DNA of 6,787 bases, from contig DIKN01000123.1 in assembly GCA_002424575.1 (NCBI GenBank), forward strand, positions 1 to 6,787, in the 5' to 3' direction. The notes beneath the pieces are model-generated. The model was not told the origin of the DNA, searched no databases, and saw nothing but the letters and a program-made list of their open reading frames with translations. Positions within the stretch are counted from its first letter, which is position 1, and every line of letters starts with the position of its first letter. Origin of the DNA: Acholeplasmataceae bacterium UBA5617 (GTDB lineage: Bacteria; Bacillota_I; Bacilli_A; Acholeplasmatales; Acholeplasmataceae). A program made the translations under genes and the position numbers. This document shows, one piece after another, positions 1 to 4,868 of the stretch.

Positions 1-432
1 TGGGTGATCGAACAGGTCAAACCGTTTATTGATTCGCATTATCGAACTTATCCTGACTATGATCACACATGGATTGGGGGTAGCTCGATGGGAGCCTATA
101 TCTCCGCTTACATGGCAACGACTTATCCTCATGTATTCAAGCACGTCGGTATTTTCTCGCTTGCTTCATGGTTTAATGAGCCAGCATTTCTTAGCCACAT
201 CGACAACTTGAAAATTGAACGTGATCAAACTTTTTTCATCTCAGTGGGTCGTAAAGAGTCATCCTTGGTTGATGATCTAGAAAATAAGCATTATATTCAA
301 AACAGCAAAAACCTTGTCCAACTGCTTCAACAAAAAGGCATTCAAAGGATTTCATACATCGAAACCGATGATACACATCATGAATTGGCATGGCGAAAGA
401 TGTTTGCTGAATGGATCAAATGGACGACTTAA
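1..432 (+). CDS. Putative esterase, alpha/beta-hydrolase fold, C-terminal part (5' end outside window)
   Basis: The frame is open from base 1 (Trp codon, then GTG at 4) and ends with TAA at 430-432. The GTG is probably internal, since only about 143 codons are visible and family members usually have well over 200 residues. The nucleophile elbow GGSSMGA is at bases 76-93, with the likely catalytic Ser codon at 85-87. The segment VGRKES (from about base 244) sits where this esterase family carries its acidic residue, and a His-His pair at 376-381 before ELAW matches the catalytic His region. By family these are cytosolic esterases acting on acyl or carbohydrate esters; the substrate cannot be read here. 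It converges on another esterase, with a shared terminator between them. The class is secure, the substrate is not. Confidence 0.8.
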   Translation, partial: WVIEQVKPFIDSHYRTYPDYDHTWIGGSSMGAYISAYMATTYPHVFKHVGIFSLASWFNEPAFLSHIDNLKIERDQTFFISVGRKESSLVDDLENKHYIQNSKNLVQLLQQKGIQRISYIETDDTHHELAWRKMFAEWIKWTT

Positions 433-434
433 CT

Positions 435-461
435 AAAAACACATCGGCGATGTGTTTTTTT
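435..461. terminator. Bidirectional intrinsic terminator between convergent esterase genes
   Basis: An 11-bp perfect stem (435-445 with 449-459) closes a 3-base GGC loop. On the plus strand it runs into T455-461. On the minus strand the A-run at 435-439 becomes a U-tract, so it can serve both genes. It begins 2 bases after the plus-strand stop codon and overlaps the stop codon of the minus-strand esterase (460-462). Confidence 0.85.
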
Positions 462-1203
462 ATAGCCATGCAAGAACTTTTTGAATATAGGCATCCCAAA
501 ATGCCCAATCGTGAACACCAGGTGATTCCATATACGTGTGTTGAACACCCTTTTGATTGAGAAAATCGTGAAACTTTACATTATCTTGATATAAGAAATC
601 TTCTGTGCCACATCCCATAAAAAGTTCGGGTAGTTTGACAAAATGAGATAGGTGAAGTTGAACCAAATGCCGTAAATCAATTGGAGTCCCCTGTGTCGGT
701 TTTACACCAAATACGCTATTAAACCACACATTTCTGGGTTGTTCATTGGCGAGTCGTCTGATTTCCTCAATATCGAGTGCCCCTGATAAACTGGCTGCTT
801 TACTGAATCTTTCTGGATATGTCAACGCCACCTTAAAGGCACCATATCCTCCCATGGATAATCCACAGACATATGAATCTTCGCGCTTATCAGAGATTGG
901 AAACAGATTGGACATCAGTTCAGGCAATTCTTTTGCAACATAGGTGAAATAATTCATACCAGTGGGAGTATCCATGTAATAACTGTTATTGACTGCAGGC
1001 ATCACAATGGCTAAACGATAAGCCCAAGCATAGCGCTCGAGTGACGTGTATCGTGTCCAATCGGTATGATCACCAATGTAACCATGGTAGAGATAAAGTA
1101 CTTTTAAGCGTTCATTTTTTTTCACATCTTGAGGTAACAAAATATTGACTGTTGTGTTTAAATCCAGTGCATTTGAACGCACATGCAATGTCATAAAAGC
1201 CAT
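460..1203 (-). CDS. Esterase family protein (tributyrin-esterase/EstA-like, esterase D superfamily)
   Basis: This is a complete 247-residue alpha/beta-hydrolase. The nucleophile elbow GLSMGG gives Ser116. Asp202 (in GCGTEDF) and His231 (in PGVHDWAFWD) complete a normal catalytic triad, and HGYIGDHTDW (residues 40-49) is the oxyanion-side loop. No signal peptide or membrane segment is seen, so it is cytosolic. Members of this family hydrolyse short-chain acyl esters such as tributyrin or acetylated sugars; the substrate is inferred only from the family. ATG at 1203 is chosen because AAGGAGGG lies 7 bases upstream and because homology-like sequence starts there. The frame stays open upstream to a TTG at 1320, but that stretch covers promoter and terminator signals. 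Expression is probably from the extended -10 promoter at 1231-1239, possibly also by read-through from 1341-1369. Confidence 0.9.
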   Translation of the reverse strand: MAFMTLHVRSNALDLNTTVNILLPQDVKKNERLKVLYLYHGYIGDHTDWTRYTSLERYAWAYRLAIVMPAVNNSYYMDTPTGMNYFTYVAKELPELMSNLFPISDKREDSYVCGLSMGGYGAFKVALTYPERFSKAASLSGALDIEEIRRLANEQPRNVWFNSVFGVKPTQGTPIDLRHLVQLHLSHFVKLPELFMGCGTEDFLYQDNVKFHDFLNQKGVQHTYMESPGVHDWAFWDAYIQKVLAWL

Positions 1204-1210
1204 GATAAGG

Positions 1211-1218
1211 CCCTCCTT
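1211..1218 (-). promoter_or_regulatory. Strong ribosome binding site of the 460-1203 esterase
   Basis: The minus strand reads AAGGAGGG, with 7 bases before ATG at 1203. It decides the start against the longer open frame that begins at 1320. Confidence 0.85.
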
Positions 1219-1230
1219 GGGTTTGTTCTT

Positions 1231-1239
1231 ATTATAGCA
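1231..1239 (-). promoter_or_regulatory. Extended -10 promoter (P2) close to the esterase
   Basis: The minus strand reads TGCTATAAT: a perfect -10 (1231-1236) with the extended TG motif. The -35 region at 17 bases spacing (TTCTTT) is poor, which is usual for extended -10 promoters. Predicted transcription would start near 1224 and give a leader of about 20 nt that carries just the ribosome binding site. It lies downstream of the hairpin at 1262-1296, so its transcript would escape that terminator. Confidence 0.6.
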
Positions 1240-1249
1240 TGTACCTAAC

Positions 1250-1296
1250 AAAAAAAGAAGAGTCCTAATGTCTGGGGGGGATGTCGACATTAGGAC
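1250..1296 (-). terminator. Intrinsic terminator or attenuator with C-rich loop, upstream of the esterase
   Basis: A perfect 11-bp inverted repeat (GTCCTAATGTC, 1262-1272, with 1286-1296) encloses a 13-base loop that on the minus strand reads GACATCCCCCCCA. The minus strand continues TCTTCTTTTTTTG (1261-1249), a U-tract in the right place for termination. The plus-strand side has no T-run, so the terminator acts on minus-strand transcripts. It stands between the consensus promoter at 1341-1369 and the esterase gene. Confidence 0.75.
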
Positions 1297-1334
1297 CAAT
1301 TCATGAGTCTCACCACACAAAAGGTGGGTGAAAC
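1250..1334 (-). ncRNA. Candidate small RNA or attenuated leader, about 85 nt
   Basis: A consensus promoter (1341-1369) predicts a start near 1334, and the terminator ends near 1250. The predicted RNA opens with a region containing CACCCACCUUUU, has a weak CACC/GGTG stem, and ends in the terminator hairpin with seven C in its loop. Both the C-rich loop and CACCUUUU resemble the Shine-Dalgarno-pairing segments seen in some Gram-positive small RNAs. No known riboswitch or T-box consensus was recognised, and no upstream sequence complementary to the terminator's left arm was found that could act as an antiterminator. Both ends are predictions. Confidence 0.45.
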
Positions 1335-1340
1335 ACTTGT

Positions 1341-1369
1341 ATTATATATGAATAAAATGGGGTTGTCAA
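1341..1369 (-). promoter_or_regulatory. Perfect consensus sigma-A promoter (P1)
   Basis: The minus strand carries TTGACA at 1369-1364 and TATAAT at 1346-1341, separated by exactly 17 bases. Both hexamers are perfect matches. It lies about 90 bases after the permease stop codon and points toward the hairpin and the esterase. No operator-like repeat overlaps it. Confidence 0.85.
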
Positions 1370-1392
1370 TTAAAAATATTACGTTTTTTTGA

Positions 1393-1409
1393 CTTAAGTA
1401 AAACTTAAG
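1393..1409. repeat. AT-rich inverted repeat (CTTAAGT/ACTTAAG)
   Basis: Two 7-base arms (1393-1399 and 1403-1409) flank an AAA loop. Each arm holds the palindrome CTTAAG, so it is also a direct repeat of CTTAAG spaced by 11 bases. It sits 24 bases upstream of the P1 -35 hexamer. A T-run on the plus strand (1384-1390) lies just outside. It could be a weak terminator for the operon ending at 1460 or a protein-binding site upstream of P1; the sequence does not decide. Confidence 0.4.
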
Positions 1410-1425
1410 ATTTGAACTATTTTTT

Positions 1426-1438
1426 ACATAATTTATGT
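1426..1438. repeat. AT-rich palindrome (ACATAA-T-TTATGT)
   Basis: A perfect 6+1+6 palindrome lies 21 bases past the permease stop codon, next to a T-run at 1420-1425 on the plus strand. The one-base centre argues against a stable RNA hairpin and more for a dimeric protein site, or simply an AT-rich spacer. No function is assigned. Confidence 0.3.
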
Positions 1439-1459
1439 GCTAAAAATGATGAATAATTC

Positions 1460-2197
1460 TTAATCAATCGCATTCGATTGATAGATTTGATACGATCGTA
1501 TGCACCATTCCATCACCAATGACATGAGGATTAATATGATCGTCCATGCGAAAACAATGGCGTAATCTAGATGTGTTTTCGCGAGATAAATGGCTTGACC
1601 CATGGAGCGCTCCGTTTGCGCCAAATATTCCGCCATGACCATGACTTTAAGACCTAACCCAAATGACTGCAAACACGCGAGGATGATGTAGGGTTTAATC
1701 AAGGGTAAGTAAAGATGTTTGAGTGCGAGTTTCCAATCATGTGCTTCGAGGTGATAGACATCAATATAACTCGAGTCGATGTTGTGAATTCCTTCTTCTG
1801 TAGCTTGGTAAATCAGAGGAAATACCATGAAAAAAGTGATGGCATAGGGTGTGATTTTATTCCCTAATACAATTAATAGAATCACAACAATAGAGATGAC
1901 AGGAACCGTACGCAAGATGGTGACGTAGGGTTTCATGACGGTTGATGCAGGTCTGTTTAACCCAGCAAGCGCACCTAATAAAATACCGAGAATAGCTGAT
2001 GATACGACAGCTACAATTAAGCGAACAAAGGATAGTCCCATGATTGCGAAGGAACTACCCGTAGTCGCTATGTTAAACAATGCCATCATGACATCACCGG
2101 GAGATGGCAAAATAAGAGGATGATTAACAGCATAAAAAGCAATCAACCAGATCATTAGAATCGATAGGATCGATGATAGCATCCATACCTTTTTCAC
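1460..2197 (-). CDS. ABC transporter permease, NitT/TauT (SsuC/TauC-like) family
   Basis: This 245-residue inner-membrane protein has about six hydrophobic segments (roughly residues 6-24, 55-80, 95-111, 117-133, 168-190 and 213-232). LPSPGDV (30-36) after the first segment is typical of the nitrate/sulfonate/taurine permease family. The cytoplasmic coupling (EAA-type) loop runs from about IDSSY (140-144) to LPLIKPY (164-170). The downstream stretch with GLGLKVMVMAEYLA is also family-like. The start is GTG at 2197, supported by GGAGTGA six bases upstream; GTGA overlaps the stop of the lipoprotein gene, so translation is probably coupled. Its partner would be that substrate-binding protein. 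No ATPase subunit is encoded in the window. Family membership is firm; the substrate (sulfonate, pyrimidine, riboflavin or other) is unknown. Confidence 0.9.
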   Translation of the reverse strand: MKKVWMLSSILSILMIWLIAFYAVNHPLILPSPGDVMMALFNIATTGSSFAIMGLSFVRLIVAVVSSAILGILLGALAGLNRPASTVMKPYVTILRTVPVISIVVILLIVLGNKITPYAITFFMVFPLIYQATEEGIHNIDSSYIDVYHLEAHDWKLALKHLYLPLIKPYIILACLQSFGLGLKVMVMAEYLAQTERSMGQAIYLAKTHLDYAIVFAWTIILILMSLVMEWCIRSYQIYQSNAID

Positions 2198-3099
2198 GAT
2201 ATATCACTCCAATAGAACCCATCTTCTGGCAGATATCCTCCGATGAGTTGTGGATTAAACGATAAAATGATGGATAAATAGAAGTTACATGATTCTTTTG
2301 CATCACTGGCACGTTCAAATGCTAGATGACTTCCAAGAATAGCGTTTGATAAAACGGTCTTATCCTCTGCAAGATGGGCATCTAAGCCAGCTTCTAAGAC
2401 ATCATCTGTTCGACTATTAACCCATAAGATGGATGCGTTGACATCATCAAGAAGGGTTAAAATTTGATGATTTGATAGATTAGACCTTACAAAAAGCGAT
2501 GCTTGTGGGTAACTTGATCGTCCATGATACTGTTCATAAAGTTCTTGACAGTCAATCGATTGTGTTGCAGGAATCAGTTGTTTTAGGATAGAAAGATGAG
2601 GTTCTGCGACAAGTACAATTTGTGTGGGGTCATAGATGTAAAGGCTTGCTGCTGCCGCAACAGAATCAACATATGTCAAACTTGCATCGATGTTATAAAT
2701 ATCAAGAAGGTGCTTAAGGATAATATCTGACGTTTGATTTTGACCAAAAACAATAATGTTCTTTTCATTCAAAGATGCGATGCTAAGCGAAGTGAAACCC
2801 GTAGATACGAGGTGATAATTACCCCATACAAGCGTCGCTGCAAGCAGATAACTCGGTTTTGCTTGGTATAACTTAGCACCCAAATTTGTGGGTGCAACAA
2901 TAGCATCATGCGACATCGAACCAAAAGCAGCAACTAATGGATCAGCACCGAGGACGATTTCGATATCATACTGACTATGATCAAGACCCAGGAGAGCAAG
3001 CTGAGGACTTCCCTGAGGAACCATAATCGACAAGTTTGTAGACGGCTTGCAGCCATAGAGCATGAAAACCAGTAAGAAGATGATGACTTTCTTCATCAT
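2194..3099 (-). CDS. ABC transporter substrate-binding lipoprotein (NMT1/NitT-TauT type)
   Basis: The product has 301 residues if started at ATG 3099. A short lysine-rich start and hydrophobic stretch lead to a lipobox LYGC with the lipidated Cys at residue 17, so it should be anchored on the outer face of the membrane. The mature part has the look of a periplasmic-binding-protein-like fold (VLGADPLVAAFGS, HDAIVAPTNLGAKLY), as in family members for nitrate, sulfonate, thiamine-precursor or riboflavin-type ligands. The ligand cannot be called. Start choice is uncertain: TTG at 3111 would overlap the hydrogenase stop (TTGA), but ATG at 3099 or 3096 gives a cleaner signal peptide; only a weak GAG precedes 3099. 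It ends in TGA overlapping the permease GTG. The pair forms an importer lacking an identified ATPase. Confidence 0.85.
   Translation of the reverse strand: MMKKVIIFLLVFMLYGCKPSTNLSIMVPQGSPQLALLGLDHSQYDIEIVLGADPLVAAFGSMSHDAIVAPTNLGAKLYQAKPSYLLAATLVWGNYHLVSTGFTSLSIASLNEKNIIVFGQNQTSDIILKHLLDIYNIDASLTYVDSVAAAASLYIYDPTQIVLVAEPHLSILKQLIPATQSIDCQELYEQYHGRSSYPQASLFVRSNLSNHQILTLLDDVNASILWVNSRTDDVLEAGLDAHLAEDKTVLSNAILGSHLAFERASDAKESCNFYLSIILSFNPQLIGGYLPEDGFYWSDIS
2204..2210 (-). promoter_or_regulatory. Ribosome binding site for the GTG-initiated permease
   Basis: The minus strand reads GGAGTGA, 6 bases before GTG at 2197. It lies inside the end of the substrate-binding protein gene and supports the GTG start. 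Confidence 0.75.
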
Positions 3100-3107
3100 G
3101 CTTTTAC

Positions 3108-4868
3108 TCAAAAAATTTTAGCATAAGCTTCACGCTTATGGTAATGCGTATGAAGCAATTTATGAGATAAATGAGAATTAGGGGATCCTAAAAATTGATC
3201 ATATAAAGCCTTAACAAAGGGATTTTCGTGTGATTTGCGTAGAGGTGCATCGTGATCAATTTGGTAGAGTACATTGGCACGCAGTGCACGTATATCAATC
3301 TTTTCAGCAATCTTTGCTTGAACGATAGGTTGACCACCACCATTGATGCAACCACCTGTACAACCCATGATTTCAACAAAGTGATATTTCTTTTCATTCT
3401 TTTTCATGTCATCGATGAATTTACCAATAGCATATCCACCGTGAACAACTGCAACCCTAACAGGGGTACCCGCAATCATATAAGTTGCTTCTTTGATGTC
3501 TTGATTTCCACGAAGTTCTTTAAAATCAATCGGTGTTGGATGTTCTTCGAGGACTTCTGTCACTGTTCTTAAAGCAGCTTCCATAACCCCACCTGTTGCT
3601 CCAAAAATGTTTCCAGCACCCGTATAAGAGGCTAGCATACCAAACGGTTGCATGGGCTCTAAAGATTTAAAATCAATTTTGCGACGTCTGATAAGGCGAG
3701 CAAGTTCGCGTGTTGTCAACACGATATCAACATCTTTGTATCCATCACGACCCATGTCATCCCGACGCGCTTCTTCTTTCTTTGCAATACACGGCATGAT
3801 TGAAACGGAGACAATGTTTTTAGGATCGAGTTTAAGTTCTTTGGCATAATATGTTTTAATCAGTGCTCCTGCCATCTGTTGAGGTGACTTACAGGACGAT
3901 AGATTGGGGATCAAATCAGCATGATAGAGTTCGAGATAATTGACCCAACCTGGAGAACAGGATGTCAACATGGGGAATGGTCCACCCTTTTTAAGCCGTT
4001 CGATGAATTCAGTTCCTTCTTCTAAAATGGTTAAATCAGCAGTGAAATTGGTATCCATGATTTCATCGATACCCAATTTTTTGAGCGCAGCAAACATCTG
4101 TCCTTCAACATTGGTTCCTATCGGATAACCGAATTCTTCACCCAGGGTTGCACGAATGGAAGGTGCGACCTGAACAATAACGGTCTTTCTTGGATCACGT
4201 AAGGCAGTTTCTAGTAATCGAATGTCATCTTTTTCACGCAGTGCACCGGTTGGACAAGCTTGAATACACTTCCCACAGTAGATGCATCCAGCATCTTCCA
4301 TATGATGAAAGAGCGCAGGTCCAACATATGTTTCAGAACCGCGTTGATTATAGTTTAAAATACCAAGTCCAGTAAATTTTTCACATGCAGACACACAACG
4401 TCCACATAAAATACATTTACTGCTATCCACGGTGATCACACCTGATGTGTCTGAAAAATAGCATGGTGCATCATGTGAACCGTAGAGATGTGTGAGCTCA
4501 TTTTCAACGGAATATTCGCGAAGTAAGTCAAGAAATTCACAATTGTTTTCACGTGAACAGTTAAAGCATTCAAAATGATGTTTATGTGCAAGAAGTTCAA
4601 GATTCATCGTGACTGCTTCAAATACATCGTTATCATCGGTGATCACATTCATGCCTTCTTCAACCATGGTACGACATGCAGGCTTTAGATTCTTCTGATT
4701 GTTAATTTTTACAGAACACACACGGCAATTGCCTTCTTCGTGGATACCTTCAAAATAGCACAAACGTGGAATATGAATACCGTTGGCTTCTGCAGCTTTG
4801 AGGATGGTTTGATGAGATTGTGCAACAACGGGTGTACCGTTAATGACTAAATGGATATCTTTTGTCAT
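3108..4868 (-). CDS. hydA: [FeFe] hydrogenase catalytic subunit HydA (HndD-like), M3 type
   Basis: This 586-residue cytosolic enzyme makes or uses H2 at the H-cluster. The domains in order are: plant-type [2Fe-2S] ferredoxin (Cys37, 48, 51, 65); His-ligated [4Fe-4S] (His97, Cys101, 104, 110); two [4Fe-4S] clusters (CILCGRCVSAC 152-162, CIYCGKCIQAC 195-205); H-cluster domain with L1 TSCSPGW (302-308), L2 MPCIAKKEE (358-366) and L3 MGCTGGCINGGGQP (501-514); and a fused small-subunit-like C-terminus (from about 550). Proton-path residues known from Clostridium pasteurianum CpI have counterparts: Glu in LTILEEGTE and Ser in LSSCKSPQQ. The oddity is L1, which has Ser305 where TSCCPGW enzymes have the cubane-ligand Cys. 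ATG at 4868 overlaps the HydB stop (ATGA) and has GAGGAG eight bases upstream. Its NuoF-like neighbour marks it as the catalytic part of an NAD-linked, probably bifurcating complex. Confidence 0.95.
   Translation of the reverse strand: MTKDIHLVINGTPVVAQSHQTILKAAEANGIHIPRLCYFEGIHEEGNCRVCSVKINNQKNLKPACRTMVEEGMNVITDDNDVFEAVTMNLELLAHKHHFECFNCSRENNCEFLDLLREYSVENELTHLYGSHDAPCYFSDTSGVITVDSSKCILCGRCVSACEKFTGLGILNYNQRGSETYVGPALFHHMEDAGCIYCGKCIQACPTGALREKDDIRLLETALRDPRKTVIVQVAPSIRATLGEEFGYPIGTNVEGQMFAALKKLGIDEIMDTNFTADLTILEEGTEFIERLKKGGPFPMLTSCSPGWVNYLELYHADLIPNLSSCKSPQQMAGALIKTYYAKELKLDPKNIVSVSIMPCIAKKEEARRDDMGRDGYKDVDIVLTTRELARLIRRRKIDFKSLEPMQPFGMLASYTGAGNIFGATGGVMEAALRTVTEVLEEHPTPIDFKELRGNQDIKEATYMIAGTPVRVAVVHGGYAIGKFIDDMKKNEKKYHFVEIMGCTGGCINGGGQPIVQAKIAEKIDIRALRANVLYQIDHDAPLRKSHENPFVKALYDQFLGSPNSHLSHKLLHTHYHKREAYAKIF

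Noticed and set aside
746..943. 65-codon plus-strand open frame
   Set aside because: It is antisense to the well-supported esterase and has no recognisable domain or ribosome binding site.
1204..1320. Upstream in-frame extension of the esterase to a TTG at 1320 (39 extra residues)
   Set aside because: The extension covers a terminator hairpin and a promoter, and the strong AAGGAGGG site with correct spacing marks ATG 1203.
1250..1334. T-box or known riboswitch in the esterase leader
   Set aside because: No T-box consensus sequence and no recognised riboswitch core; the leader before the hairpin is only about 40 nt.
1389..1432. Plus-strand promoter (TTGACT at 1389-1394 and CATAAT at 1427-1432)
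   Set aside because: The spacing of 32 bases is far too long, and no plus-strand gene follows.
3108..3110. Mycoplasma-type code with TGA as Trp
   Set aside because: TGA ends three genes exactly where the next gene begins, and conserved Trp residues such as that in the L1 motif use TGG.
3252..3572. 106-codon plus-strand open frame
   Set aside because: It lies wholly antisense to the H-cluster domain of hydA; the composition is that of a shadow frame.
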